Source: Tenebrio molitor
Lineage: Eukaryota > Arthropoda > Insecta > Coleoptera > Tenebrionidae
NCBI RefSeq assembly: GCF_963966145.1
Contig: NC_091047.1
Span: 11,346,001 to 11,410,000 of the forward strand
Direction: 5' to 3'
Length of the DNA: 64,000 bases
Positions 23,868 to 36,892 of the stretch are shown one piece after another. Under the pieces are notes generated by a model. The model saw nothing but the letters and a program-made list of their open reading frames with translations, was not told where the DNA came from and did no database searches. Made by a program: the position numbers and the translations under genes. Position 1 is the first letter of the stretch; every line of letters begins with the position of its first letter.

Positions 23868-26839
23868 TTGCATTCCGAACCTTTTCCGCCAAAAGAAAAT
23901 CACAACGTAGGGCTCCTCCGATTCGATGACGATCACGACCACATTTGTTACCGTTTTGCGCAGGTTCAAATATTTGGCGGAAAAAGTAATGTATTCAAAT
24001 CATTACAGAATCATCTAAGAAATATTAGGCACATGAATTTGTGTCATAATGAAAACATTCATTGCCGAAATAATAGGAATAATCAACTTATTCATTCATG
24101 AAGTTCACCCCGGCGTCGTTTGAAACTATCAACAGTGGCGAAACGTGTGTTGCATGTGGCGGATTAAGAAAGAGTAATCAGGGTGGGTGCTCTTATTTGT
24201 ACAAATTAATTTACAGACGCTGGCTGCCATAAACTAATTAAGAGTATCTATCAAAGAACATGTACGCCAAAAACCTGTGTGTACATGTTCGTTAATTCCG
24301 TTGCAAACATACAAATGGTTAATTTCTGAAGTGAGGTGTGCATGAGGGTTTACTCATCAAGAAAATCAGCCATACGGTTTGATGTTAAAGACACACATTC
24401 CTCAAACTGCGGTAATTTTAGTTTGTTGAAAAAAAATCTTCGTCTGTTACGTTATTAATCTTAAGCGGCCACAAAACGACCGCAATAACAGGGAATCGAC
24501 AAAAAATGTTTGTTTTAGTTAAGCGACCCTTTCCTAATAACTTCTAATGGAGGTCTCTAGCCGGTAAACACCCAAATTCGATAAATTACAACCGTTTGAA
24601 CTCTCGATTTTAATAAAAGTGAGTGTATCGATGAGCGCTCAATGGTACATTTTTAATTTGAAAAATGCAAAAGCGTCCTGCGTGGTAATCATTCACGCAA
24701 TCGGTCCGAACGAACCTTTAATTATTTGCTCGTTATCGACAAAATCTAATTATTTAAGCTTTGTGCTCCGTCATACGTTTCTATCATCATCAAACAGCAA
24801 CTCGCACGGCTACGAAATAAATGGGACTTTAAGACGCAATAAAGTTTTAATTTGAACCTTTACAGCTCTTAATTATTCGAAAAGCACTCTTAGTAAAATT
24901 TCAATTAAATCAACATTTATTAAGGATATAACGATTGTAGTACGTAATTTAAAAGAGTCGGAAGAGAATGGTGGATTAGTCCTCTACTAAATGGGTGGAT
25001 TCCAGGGACGTTGTAAAAAATTATTGCACACGAAATTTTGTTATGCTATCGATTATTGACGATTTTAGTAGATCTTCACGATGGGAATTTATCGCGGGCT
25101 ATTAAAAATTTTATGGCAGCTGTTTAGTATTATATCTGTCAGTTTACGATTTTTATATTACAAGTGACCTCGATGTCATATATTTTTTAACCATAGAAGA
25201 AGCTCAGTTAAAATGTTTTACATTTACTGCATTTATAATTAACCAACTACTTATACCTTGTTTACAAATCAAAGACTCACCAACACGTTTTACACCAAAA
25301 TAAGTAGCAATGCTATTATATTTTGGTCTAGAAGAAAATGAAAATTTTAGTTAATTTTTTTAATTTTTACGCATAACCTGCAATTTGTAGTTATGCAAAT
25401 TTCTTTCTTTTCACTGAAATTTAGATTTCACTGAAACTAGGGTTTCAGTTGTGCCAACTTGTATCGTCTTCAGATTCTACATAGGATTACAGGTATAATG
25501 CTTATTTACTGACACAACTCAACAGGTGGTGAATCTTTGATAGTGTATAGGGTGTACTTTATAATTGTAATTATTTATATTATTTGTACCTACTAAAAGA
25601 AATATTTCCTTTTTCTTATTCCTGAAGGCGGTTGGCTTCATGTAAGAAATGTAGTTAAATGATCATAATTCCTTAAATTAAAAATTTTAATATTTTGGTT
25701 AGTTGATGTCTTAATCGTGTTTTAATGATCTGAATCGGAACATTCAAAAATAAAAAATAAGACAATGATACTATGAAATTAATTTTTTTATTCTACACTG
25801 TCAGAGTTTGAGACTTTTCTCCTGTGTGAACGGATTTTGATAAATGTCACAACTTGTCAAAATAAAACGTTAAGCTAATTTTAAAGATTTGAAGCGATTT
25901 GAAGCCTTTAAGGGTCTCGTCGAATAAAAAAACGTTGTATTCAACTCGTTCGTGTGTAAATTGGACTTTTTTTGGCATGAGTGGACCAGTTTAAAACGCG
26001 AGTGAAACGAGCGCTTTAAATGCCCACTCGTTACATAAACTACTATTTTGAATTTTTTAAAGCGATTAATTTTGCAATTGAAATTGCTCTTTTTTGAAAT
26101 TATTGTTTTATGTTAATTAATCTGAAAGGGTTACTTATTTATTTAAACAATTAAAAATGAAATAAATGAATCATTTTCACAAATCTCCCAGATAATACAT
26201 AGGCAGATATTTATTTATTTTTTTTATAACAAAAATCAACATTTACAGATTTTAATAAATTAAATGAAACGCCCACTCTCAGCACAATAAACCAACCCAT
26301 AGGGAATATCAGAGTTTACTCTGAAACAGCTTGCATGCACTTAAAATTTAATTTTCAAATATCCACATGTACTCGTACAGTATATCTAAAACTAAAATAT
26401 TATCTCGGAAATTATATTATTTCTCTAAACTTTACAAAGAAAACTTAAAATGTAATAATAATTTATTACATTGCTCAAATTACTTTTCTTTTAAAAATTC
26501 GCATTTCATTAAATTCAACTTTGTTATTTAAAAAACTTCCATGCTAACAGCTTCTTATAACAGTAAATAACTTTTGAATTAAGTTATAAATATTCTTTTT
26601 TATATCAAACTTTAAACAAACTAATAACGTTAACAAGCCCTGCGCGACTCTATTTTCTCTTAAAATAAACAGACTAAAACCTTAATACATATGTGGCTAA
26701 TTAAATATTCTTTCTTTCCGATTTAAAACTTATTAAAGGCTTCATTAAATGATTGCTTTTCTAAATTACGAAAATAAATGAAACTGACACTGAAATAAAA
26801 TGTATTATCAAAGTAGTGTTGAAATAAATAATGCTGGTA
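23868..26839. other. A+T-rich stretch, small hairpins only
   Basis: GAACATGTAC (24256-24265) and GTACATGTTC (24281-24290) form a perfect 10-bp inverted repeat. At 25973-26031 GGCATGAGTGG and CCACTCGT flank a core with GCGAGTGAAACGAGCGC, resembling the apex of other foldbacks in the window. No gene is supported. The 78-codon frame 24619-24855 (+) is unmatched. Confidence 0.4.
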
Positions 26840-26925
26840 TCGGGTGTTCATTTAGATAACAGATCACGGGTCAGCTGTTTACATCTAACCTTACTTTTTG
26901 CGTTGTTTGTGTTTTACGTCATCAA
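26840..26925 (-). mobile_element. MITE family D, internally deleted fragment (copy 2)
   Basis: Begins after TA with TCGGGTGTTCATTTA, then jumps directly to the inner ACAGATCACGGGTCAG block and continues through CTAACCTTACTTTTTGCG to TTGTGTTTTAC. These blocks match the reverse complement of 39985-40198. Most of one arm and the whole opposite arm are missing. Confidence 0.6.
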
Positions 26926-27537
26926 CTCCTGCGCCTGGAATAGTGCCACTGACAGAAATTATAATGAAATACAAATTCTCAAATAATTTTAACGAGTGAC
27001 ACCACAATAATTCACACGTTAAACAGATTGTCTTCATTGGACAGAATTTAAAGACGACTTCATAACACCACTGATATTTTTTGTGCAGAACTTCAAGTTC
27101 GGTTACTTACCAAAATATTTTCTGCGCATGCGCACGTCATTGTATTCGTACAATCATATTTTAACATTGCCATATTATCGTTCATCAAGGGTCAACATAA
27201 TGAAATTAATCAATTATTCCTTTGTTGTCACCTCAAATAAAACAGAATATGTAGATAAAATAGGGGACGTGGTAAATACTAACTGTAAATGTTTTCGGAA
27301 AACAGATCAACAATGAGTGAAACCTTCCACAATAGTAATAATAATCAGATAGACGAAAGTAATGTTACATTGAAGTTGTTACCGTCTATTATGATGGTGT
27401 CTAATTATTTAAAGAGTGTTTATTATATTATCAAATTGAGGTCAGCGCGATTAGAATTATTATTTACAAGACGATTGAATAATGATGACAATATTAAAAA
27501 AAAATCAGAAATAACTGATTCCCAAATACATATTATA
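26926..27537. other. Stretch without supported gene
   Basis: Two overlapping short plus-strand frames (27083-27316 and 27289-27603) have no recognised domain. The second runs into the inverted-repeat element that starts at 27538. Confidence 0.35.
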
Positions 27538-27657
27538 CAAGGTTATTCACTCAAGAGTACGAGCCGTACTACCGTAACATGCACCCAAATTACATTTTTG
27601 TAATATCTAGTTGTTAAAGGTGGATATCCGGACTGTTTGTCACCATGTAAACAACCT

Positions 27658-27712
27658 CATAACGGCCGGAGTCCGTTAAGGGTGTTCGTTATGAGCGGGA
27701 GCGGCCGTTATG
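27658..27712. repeat. Inverted repeat CATAACGGCCG
   Basis: A perfect 11-bp inverted repeat, CATAACGGCCG (27658-27668) and CGGCCGTTATG (27702-27712), enclosing 33 bp that itself contains GTTCGTTATGAGCG. It lies inside the 1.03-kb TIR element. Confidence 0.7.
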
Positions 27713-27837
27713 AATGACCAAATAACTATAGCAACGTAGGTCTAAACTTTATTTTTCAACTTTTTTACAATTGGTACAATAATTAATGTTTAATGTTATG
27801 GGACACACCTTGAATTAATCGAAATCCGTAAGTCACT

Positions 27838-28207
27838 AGCAGATGTAGACGAGATCGAAGATGATGCTTCAGAATTTTAACACCGACACAAGCGCGATTT
27901 TGCAGGGAATAACGATGACCTCACTTGCTCTGCGGCCATCCGGACATCGGGAATATCTTGATCGCGATTTTTTATTGATTTCAGTCGTTTATTTTCAACG
28001 GAAAGTTAAGTGTTGAACAAATCTGACAAACAGCAGCAAATGGAGACAAGATCGAAGATGATGCTTCACTAACACAAGCGCGATTTTGTAGGCAATAACG
28101 GTGACCTCACTTCAGGACATCGGGAATATCTTGATTGCGGTTTTTTATTGATTTCATTCACTTATTTTCAACGGAAAGTTAAGCGTTGAACAAATCTGAC
28201 AAACAAC
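27838..28207 (+). repeat. Direct tandem duplication, units of about 196 and 171 bp
   Basis: Unit 1 (27838-28033) and unit 2 (about 28037-28207) share GATCGAAGATGATGCTTCA, ACACAAGCGCGATTTTG, GGACATCGGGAATATCTTGA, TTTTTTATTGATTTCA, TTATTTTCAACGGAAAGTTA and GTTGAACAAATCTGACAAAC. Unit 2 lacks about 25 bp in two places. The duplication is old enough for several substitutions. Confidence 0.85.
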
Positions 28208-28367
28208 ATTGAAACAATTTTTTTTCACAAACACCGGTCGACATGACGACGTCCTCCGCACACTTATTAATCATTCGGTTTTTTCGATGGCGTTGAAAAA
28301 AATGTATTTCAAAAAGATAATTGTGAAGGAATCGTAGAGATATTACAAAAACTATTGTACAATACAC

Positions 28368-28468
28368 GTCCGTTAGGGCCTTTACAGCCTTGCCAGTATT
28401 ATTCGACTCGCCCTGCGAGCTCGTCTCACAAAATTTCTGGCTCGGCAGTAAAGGCTATCCTAACGGAC
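28368..28468. repeat. Foldback GTCCGTTAGG inside the TIR element
   Basis: GTCCGTTAGG (28368-28377) and CCTAACGGAC (28459-28468) are perfect inverses, with further imperfect pairing inward (CCTTTAC with GTAAAGG, and the GCGAGCTCG centre). It could be a nested smaller element. Confidence 0.65.
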
Positions 28469-28762
28469 TTCTACTGTAAAATACTATTACATTACAAATC
28501 CCATGGTGCCTGTAGTGTAATTTGGGTTGCATGCATGTTAGGCTCGTACTCTTGTATGAATAACCCTGTATATAAAAAATGAGAAAAGAGAACCCGTTTG
28601 ATGTTTGTCGTTACACAGAAGCGACACTGGAAAACATAAATATATTCAAAATTGTTAATTAAATTAATATTATGGAGAAGTTTCAGAATATATTCTATAT
28701 GTTGAGAAATATATTTTCCAATATTGGATTATTTCACAAATATTAAAATAAAAAAAAAAAAA

Positions 28763-28965
28763 GTTGTTACACAGTCTAGGACTGGTTTACAAATCTATGA
28801 GGGGCATGATGACCAACTCAATAGACCGGGACCAATGGCTTAACGTGACTTCCGAATCACGAGACAGAATATAGCCTTTTTTTTTTTCATTTTTTAATTT
28901 CGCCCTGGGTCGGAATCGAACCCGCGACCCTCGCGTCCCTGAGCCGAAACGGACTCCCTTAGGGT
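28763..28965 (-). mobile_element. tRNA-derived SINE
   Basis: On the minus strand the head has CGGCTCAGGG (A-box-like) and GGTTCGATTCC (B box, 28912-28922) for RNA polymerase III. The spacing between them is too short for a whole tRNA, so the anticodon arm is missing. An A-rich linker follows, then ACGTTAAGCCATTGGTCCCG (28824-28850), a motif I recognise from tails of other insect SINEs. It ends near GTGTAACAAC. A poly(T) tract on the minus strand lies beyond the end, not the usual poly(A). It has no coding capacity. Mobility would depend on a partner LINE. Confidence 0.65.
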
Positions 28966-31311
28966 ATACTGAAAAAAAATGGAACATGTCGGTATTGTTT
29001 GGAAAAGTTTTTTCAACACAGTCGTAATATATTAAATGTATTCCTTCGGGTTTATTATACAAAACAAGCCCGAGTATATCGGGAATAAACTATTTCTAAT
29101 TTCCTTTAAATAGAATTGAAATAAAGCAGCTAAATAATTCAATTGTTTTAATAGTTACTATCTCGAGCAAATTTCTGGTATACAAATAAATAAAACAAGA
29201 AGCAAACACGGACTAGTTTAAACATGTAGGTACGTTGTTGTTTTTCTTCATTTACAAAGGTATACGGTCTACACATGTTATTTACTATGTTTTTTAACAG
29301 AAAACTTATATTTTGCTTTGCAAGCTCACAAAATACAACAAAAGCAAAGTTGCAGTTTTACAAAAAAAAAAATACGAAATCGGTCAATAAATATGAAATC
29401 AGAAACAGAAAAGTGGATATACTCGTATTTGTAACCAAATAATATTTTTTTAAGTGTTCTTTTTTAACACCTTTTTCATTTGTCTTCAAACAAAATTCAA
29501 TTGAGAAAAGTCTAACTATCTTGACCCCATCTGATAAATACTGAACTTCGCAATGAAATTAAAGTAGAAGTTTCACAACAGTGTCTTGACAGCTGACAGT
29601 TTATTATTATTTCAATACAATTAAGGCAGAGAACTTTCTACTTTATGTAAAGACTCACTTGTTTTTACAATTAATAATTCACTGAGTTAAAGCTGGGACA
29701 TTTTTTTAAAATAAAACAAACTATGTATTAGGTACTGGAGTAGTTTCCGTTCTTTCCTAACAATAATTTATCATTGCAAGAACCGCGTGAGAATAAATGG
29801 ATAACGTCAGTTAGTTTTAATCACCTGGTTTTGTTAAACTGTATATTGGAAGTCTTCCACAGATGATGGAATTGTAGATGAAATTTTAATTGTTATAACT
29901 TTAATTAATTTAATAAACTTATTATCTGTTGCATTTAACGTAATACATAAATGTTTATTATTGTAAATAATTTTCTCTAGTAAATTGGTAGTTAAACTTC
30001 GTCCAGCGAAAGATTAGGAGATTTTAAATTTTATTAAATTACCCTAACACTACAAAATGCACTAGAATATATTAATTAGAGCATAATTTCAGGGCAAAAA
30101 TGTTACTGCTTGAAGGATATATTTCTCTACGTAGAATTTAGTGATTTTTATGTTAACCAATCTCTCGCTGGACAAACTATAACACATTACGTTGATATTG
30201 CAACGAACAGAAATATGTAGAACACGATAACATCATATATCATGTTTTTAAACCTTTCTGTGAGTGTCTTAGGTGTAGTTCAGACCCTCCGAAAACTCCA
30301 CAGAACAGTTCCACACCTCTTCTTAAAAACGAATTAGAGCTGTTCACCAACGTAGGCTATCATATCTTTCGGGTCCCACCACCATTATTTTTTGAGTTAC
30401 GAGATTGAAAGTGTGGGAGATGAGTGGCAACGGAAATCACTCCAGGTCTAATCTTGTATCATCATTACGTATACTAACTACTTTATCTGAGTTATTTCAC
30501 CCCAATTTATATCGCATAAACTTTCTTCCTCAGTGGTTTAGATAACACAATCAATACCGAGGGTTGCAGAACTCGGGGTATTAAATGTAATCACATCTAA
30601 AATAGGGCTTTCTGCATGGCAAGGCAAAATTCGCTGCTAAGAGCGCCCCTCCACGTCGCATTATTCTTGGCGAGTTGTTCCCCACTTCTATCACGAAGAC
30701 AAACTGCTCCGTCTATTAGCACTCCTTGAATTTATTTATTTGCCGACTTTGATTTAGGACCTCTTAAAAGTTCTAATCTAGCGACAATTTTTCATCGGAA
30801 TAATCGCGACTTTCATTAAGACCGATTCCGAAGATGCAGTCTAGGTTTGCACAGAACCGGGCAAAATTAGGTGGGACGTATGTAACACATAGTCTCCATT
30901 AGTAACAGCAATTTTGCTTTTATTGGGTCTCACTGAAATGCTCCTTTCATTTTGCATTCGTCTTAACAAACCAACATAATGGTATTCGAAGCGATCGCAA
31001 TCTAACTGTCACTAACGTAACCAGAAGACGAGAAATTTATTGGCTTAGAAAAACTATGATATTGGACGATTAGATTTAAATTCTCTACAAAGTGAACTGA
31101 CTTACTCTCGATCAGTCCAGTCTGCATATAAACTAGGTTCTTCTTATTTATTAGTATTACATTTGCTAAGTACTTTTTTATGTAAACATTTAAATACATT
31201 TTCAAAATAGTTCTGAAAAGACTAAACACTGAATTTTTCACATTTGGATGTAAAATCAAAGTGCGAATTTTTTAACATCTACCAAGCTGTATTTATTTTG
31301 TTGAAGGAAAC
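28966..31311. other. A+T-rich stretch, nothing recognised
   Basis: No gene, RNA or long inverted repeat was seen. The minus frame 31002-31259 is unmatched. The minus frame 28787-29062 is a SINE shadow. Confidence 0.4.
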
Positions 31312-31715
31312 ATGACCGTAACTGAAATCAGAACCGACATAATTTCCACACTGGTTGAGATTGCTCCCTCATATAACATGATCAAAGAGTGGCTATGAGA
31401 GCATTGGAGATGATCCTTGCGGTAACTGACGAACAGCTGCCACTGGTAACGAAACCATCACTAAAATCCACAACGTGGTACTGAAGACCCTCATATTCAA
31501 ATTTCATGACATAGCTGTACAGTGGGCATCTCATCTTGCACCAAAAAACTGGACATGAGAAGAGTGCAGCGTTAGCTGACTACAACGAAGAATTTGGAGT
31601 GATTCATTAAACATTCAACTGCTTCTTGAAACAATTTTGTAACCGCTGATGAAATATGAGTCTACTACTATTTTACATATTAAGCAGAAGCGTTGAGATA
31701 GTCATTGACGCTCGA
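31312..31715 (+). pseudogene. mariner-family transposase fossil
   Basis: The plus strand carries pieces in mariner order. First is IRTDIISTLVEIAPSYNMIKEW (the family's LGDSAPSYSTVKKW region), then EQLPLVTKPSLKST-like remnants of the linker. FVTADE at about 31635-31655 follows, where family members have FVTVDETW containing the first catalytic Asp, then VYYY. The Asp codon is present but stops and frame changes are frequent. It is no longer functional. It differs from the fossil at 21.2-21.9 kb in the region retained and in strand. Confidence 0.6.
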
Positions 31716-34700
31716 TAACAAGCTTTCAGATTTTTTTTCTAAACTGAATAATAATTAAGGCGGGAAAAAGTTATTACAGCTGCCACAGTAACTGAAGTAA
31801 CGAAAGGATTTTTACAAACTTTCATTTCCTATAAAGAAATCCTAGTTATTTGTTGACCATTTAATTTTACGAGACTTTTGTAAAATGGAAACATCCAAAA
31901 CGTGGCCTTTGCAGATGTTTTTCACTTATTCAAGCTTTTGATTTGAAATTAATTAATTAATAATAAATATTATGCAACGGTAGGTATATTAAAAAACGGG
32001 TTTCATAAGAACCACATTTTAGCGCACGAATTCAAGAACAAATGCGGTAATATGCCTTGTGAAACGCATTTCTTATGTTTTACTTCAATTTTGCGTGAAT
32101 AATGATAATTATCTCAAAATATTTCATAACATTGACAAAAATAGTGAAGTATAGTAAAATCGTTTTAATGTGGATTGTCAAACTCAAGGTCGCTTAAAAC
32201 TTATGATTGAACTGTACGTTAGTGAGAAATCTCTCCTAAATTCCACTACTATATCGTTAGAAGGTAGCGCCATTCCACTCCACAATTTTTCGCCTCGAAA
32301 TTAAAAGAGAGGACATTATCGATAAATCCCGTGTGTGTGACAAAGATAGAAGTACACAATTTTACGGGATTTTTGTATCGTGTCAAAACAGATTAATTTA
32401 ACATTGCTCGAAATTCAAAAGAGGGAGATATATCTCTGCACCGTTGGCGATACCTACGTTATTCCACATACCTTATACGCGCCTAGTTACTTTTCCTAGT
32501 AGTGCCAACTTAACGACAAGTTCAAGTCCCCAATCCACATAACGTTTCGGCAATATACACATATTGTTAAAAAACTTATGACCATGAGTAACATTAGCTG
32601 TTTAATACTTTATGGACGAAAACAACTTAACTAAAGGACAACACTGATCTCAGTTATACGCCCCTGCTAGAGGTTGCTCTAAATGCTTTACCGAAGACCC
32701 TCGATGACGTTTCACTGATAGATGTGCTTTTCATCCTTATTTTGAAAATATATCTTTTGAATCTAATCTTGGAAGATTCTTTTATTTCATTCCTGCAATT
32801 ACACAGTTTTGAAATATTGTTGATATGCTTTATTTTGCAGAAACATGTCTTCAACTTTGCTCACAATAATAACAGGAAAGTATATTTGCTACAGTTTGCT
32901 GTTATCTCTTAAAACGGTACGGTCGCAATGGGGCATTAAATCATCATCTTTGATAAATAACCGCGACATAGTATATGACCGCCAAGTGTTATTTTTGCAA
33001 CGCAATGAAGCTAACATTTATAATCTCTAGTAACAAACCGACGACATTATGTGCTAAACCGTTTTATTTTATTATTTACAAATTTCTCACCCGCTTAAAA
33101 TCCAATATTAATTCTTAGTCTCGAGCAGCCAACTTTTAACTCTCTTTTTCCTGAGATTTACTTTTAACCTCAGCGTCCTTTTTTTTGAAAAGCATAAATA
33201 TTGATGTAACATATTAAACGTTTTGATTAAAATAATATCGATTAATGTACTGTCGCAGCTGTCTTTAGCTTTTAAAAATAGAGACGTGAAGGAGGAGATC
33301 CTCCAGGTGGTGGAAAAATGGAAACGTAAAATCTGCATTCAGCACAGTCTCCCGCAAACCTATTCATACACTTTTAATTTCCACATCGCGTTTCCTCATA
33401 GGATGCTCCAAGATGCTGCCGTCCCTCCTTCACTCGTTGCCTCCAGGTACACTCATACCACTGTAATATATCTACATTATGTGCGGTAAGGCATTGTGTA
33501 TCCGGCACACGGTATGAAGACTGATGGTACCTATAATAACGGCCCCACTCTATGCTTTAGCTTTACCCTATTTGTATTCTGCCTCAGCCATATCTAACCC
33601 ATTTAGAAAATGTTGTGAAAATAATGACCCATATTGATGAAAATATCGCTACAAATGTTTCACTTTTGTTATCTATTGTTAAGGATTCTGACGAGAACTG
33701 CCTTTGCAGCTTCTCCAATTTACGTCAGACGCATTTTTCACATCTTCTGCGTCTAAAAACAGGACAGGTCACATATATTGTCCTTCCCGTCAAAAACTGA
33801 CCCTTACGCATAAGCTCTTGTAAAATTTATACTTTCTGCAATCGATTTCCTAAACGCTGTGATTAATTAGAGGAACTGGTGTTGTGACAAAACGTTGTTT
33901 GGGAACGTATGAGTCTCTTCCGGTTTGACAAATGAACAGGTACTGGTTAAGGAAAGTGTGAGAAATCGTCATAAGTGCTCTTTATGTTAACAAGTTTACT
34001 TAATACTACTTTATGCTGTTATATAAAAACGATCAGGTAAACTAGTAATACTGATTTGTACCATTTTTAAACACAACAGAGTAATTAAAAGTAGAAGCTG
34101 CACTAAGGAAGTCTGAATAAGAATATTGCTATTAAAGTGTGTTTATTGCAAATAGAAAATGAAAACTGATGAATAATGAAGGCAAAAAGGAAGACATTGT
34201 GTAATTACTTATGGGTTGTTCTACGGAAGTCGGAAATAGAAAAGAAAAATATGATCTAACCTAATTGATGTACGTCAAGATGAAACGATAAACACTTATT
34301 CGCCATCAAAGATACAAAGAACAAACTGTTAAGCGGAAAACGATTGATCCATCTGCAAAAAGGAGTCTCAATTTGTAAGGACATTTTCTGATAAATGAAT
34401 TGTAAGAAAGATAAACAAAACCGTTAATTGAAGTAAATAAATAACTGCTGCATGGCAGTATTGTTGTAAAATACACACAAGTGCCTTTACTAAAAAATAA
34501 ACAGAACGTTAAAATGTAAATATTATTTAGTGTTCTCTAATACCATCCAGATTAGTATTTAATTTGATATGTACTGGGAGAAAGAAAAAAGATGAGATTT
34601 TTTGTTTGTATTTGCTTATTTAATGATTTTTTTGACAATGTATGTCTTTCAAAATAAACATGTTCCCTCCTTTCAATCAGTTGGCCATCCACGGTGAACA

Positions 34701-34721
34701 AAATATTTGTTAACAAAATAA
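31716..34721. other. A+T-rich stretch, nothing recognised
   Basis: Overlapping short frames at 32654-33030 and 33108-33489 were read on both strands and resemble no family. The GTTCAAGTCC near 32520 is not followed by a tRNA structure. Confidence 0.35.
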
Positions 34722-34726
34722 CTAAT

Positions 34727-34850
34727 AATAGTAGATTATATCATTAAGAGTGGAAGTAAGTTTTTCTGTGCTAAGCCCAGATATTGGAGACCGAGACGAA
34801 GTCGAGGTCGCAACTGGGCGATGCACAAAAAGACCTTCTATTCTGAATTT
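34727..34850 (+). repeat. Foldback repeat family F, copy 2
   Basis: Reads ATAGTAGATTATATCATTAA, GAGTGGAAGTAAG, then TTTTTCTGTGCTAAGCCCAG paired with CTGGGCGATGCACAAAAAGA around a GACCGAGACGAAGTCGAGGTC core that can itself fold. It ends CCTTCTATTCT. The partners are 11820-11937 (minus) and 45632-45732. Confidence 0.75.
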
Positions 34851-36474
34851 CTGCAAAATAATGACTTTTTGTGCAGAATTGGTAAGATTGAATAACATAC
34901 AAAATCTTCTAAAAATGCAAACCATAAAAATCCAACAATATGGGGCGTTTAATTCGTGTTTATTTTTTTAATTGTGGGTTTATTAAAGCAAGAGCAATAT
35001 TAATGTTGTTTGTCAAAAACCACGAAACCGACGTCGCAATTATCCCGACATCACGTTCAACAATGAAAATATCTACCCCGGATATCTCTCTTGGGTTTCC
35101 AGTATATGTTGCAAAACGGCTTTAATCTCCCTTGGTCAAGCAGCTCCTCCCGAATGTATTTATGATTGTCGCGCAAATTAAATGTAAGTTGAAGTTGTCC
35201 CCTCCGAGCGAAAAATCCTAAATTACAGGTGAGAATGTCGAACGTTCACCCTTTCTTGAAGGTGTCAGCCGCCCCGGTAATGTGTCGCAAGGGAAATCAT
35301 TGTATACGGGTGTTTACTTTTAATTTCATTTAAAGTAGGGATGCGCGTGCGTTTCGCGGCGCCCCCTTTATTAACGACCCTCTTCCTTAATGGCGATTAG
35401 AGACGCCGATACAGTCGATCTAATTGAAAGAGAAAGGGAAAAAAGAATCTTATTCCTCTCCGAAACGACCACCTGATAAAACCACCGGAACGCTCTAAAT
35501 ATACCAATGTCGTGCAAAATAGGGGATACCTTCATGAATATGGAATTGTCGCTCTTACATCTGGGACAGAATGTGATGCGGACATTTGAACAAAAAGGAT
35601 GACAAGAGCTTTTCGGTGTGTTCTGTTTTTAAATTACACTAAAAGCAGGAGGTGGCCCATATATATTTTTAATTCGTTTTTGTGAACGTCCTGTTTGATT
35701 ATTTACAGTTTCCTCTTTGCCTCGGTGCAAAAGAAGTGGTCTTAATTAAATCCGGCTTAATTAGGTTTAGACACTTGATTATAATGAAAAAAGGAAATGT
35801 GTTTATCGGTAAAGGCAATTTGTCACGGTGACAGGTCTTGACCAAAATTCACACCGATCTCGCAGTCAACCCGCTGAACGTAAAAAAACGATTTTACACA
35901 TTTTGAGATGGTTCTTACGATATTCAAAGTCTTAAAAACAAATAACAAGTGGGATGGAAAAGCCGGGAGGGATTAAACCGGAACTCCGTGGGTAGTTGGA
36001 AGAGCTTTCGAAAATGTTGTGTTAATATAAAAGCTTTCCAAATATAATAAAAAACATATTCCGAAATTAAACGTACATATAATTAAATTTGCACACAAAT
36101 AAACACAACCATTCAAAAGATACTTTCAAATTTATTATTAAAGACGTTTTCTGTTCTATAATTGTTAATGATCCTTTGTGGTTGAAGAAAAATTGTGATT
36201 AAAAAAGAAGCATTATTTCATTTTATTTTGCTTAGCGAAAATTTGTAAATATCAATGTCATTGTTAGAAAAAAGTGGGCTACGCCCTGAAACAAATGTGG
36301 CACAGTCAAGAGAGAAACAGGTTTTTAAATATTTATTTTGAAGTTTATTGTAACAACTTACTACCGCTGTATTCTTTGCCACCAGGTATATAATGGAAGA
36401 AAATATAGAAAAAAGCTTGGTTTTCGTTAAAAAAAAACAAATTCTATTTTACTTTTGATTGTCAATTTTTTTCG
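34851..36474. other. Stretch without supported gene, possibly conserved non-coding
   Basis: 35150-36000 is somewhat richer in G+C. A 48-bp open segment at 35230-35277 lies between TTACAG and GTAATG and could be a microexon, but the evidence is too thin to call. Frames at 34750-34971 and 34940-35125 are unmatched. Confidence 0.3.
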
Positions 36475-36892
36475 TATCCCACCTCCACCCGGCGGCACGG
36501 CAATTTTGCCGGAGTACATACACTATTACGGATAATACTATCAAGTAATAGTGCAGTGCTTATCAACATAATTACCGGCGTCTCGCCTCCACATTTTGAC
36601 TTTTTTGTGTTTTATGTTCTGTGTCAATGTTAAGGAATTTCCTCACGATGTGACATGAGTATAATAGTATACCTTTTTGAATTTCAACCACCAATGTGTT
36701 CTCTAAGTCCAAAATTTTTAAATTTTTAAAAAGAGATTGCGGTACTATTCCTGTTGCTGAAATTATAAATGGTAAAATCGAATTTTTTTCTAAACACCAA
36801 AGATTTCTCATAGCAACGGATAGTTCTAAATATTTATTAATTTTTGTATTATATGTCTGTGTTATATTGTGTGAATTTGGAACAGCTATATC
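36475..36892 (-). mobile_element. 3' end of RLE-class LINE, copy 3 (5'-truncated)
   Basis: Minus-strand match to 45214-45631. It holds the last part of the open frame (79 codons from an internal ATG, 36572-36811), with one amino-acid difference (Asn for Ile) over that stretch. It has the same 3' untranslated hairpins, the CGGCAATTTTGCCG palindrome at 36498-36511 and the same GGTGGGATA end. Truncation falls within the GATATAGCTG that follows the endonuclease Asp. No clear target duplication was found. The high similarity to the 45-kb copy points to recent activity of the family. Confidence 0.85.

Larger units (their letters stand above)
27538..28568. mobile_element. 1.03-kb TIR element flanked by TA
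   Basis: Left end CAAGGTTATTCACTCAAGAG and right end (inverted) CAGGGTTATTCATACAAGAG. Both continue with TACGAGCC, AACATGCA and CCCAAATTACA, giving TIRs of about 55 bp with one 9-bp indel. TA lies on both sides (27536-27537 and 28569-28570). The interior holds a hairpin (27658-27712), a direct duplication (27838-28207) and a foldback (28368-28468). No transposase motif is seen. It is probably a non-autonomous Tc1/mariner-type element that collected or created internal repeats. Confidence 0.75.

Noticed and set aside
28905..28965. True tRNA gene on the minus strand
   Set aside because: A and B boxes are too close, there is no anticodon arm or acceptor stem, and a SINE tail follows.
32505..32535. 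tRNA B-box-like GTTCAAGTCC
   Set aside because: No A box, acceptor stem or cloverleaf around it.
35230..35277. 48-bp microexon between TTACAG and GTAATG
   Set aside because: Too short to judge codon use; acceptor and donor words occur often by chance.
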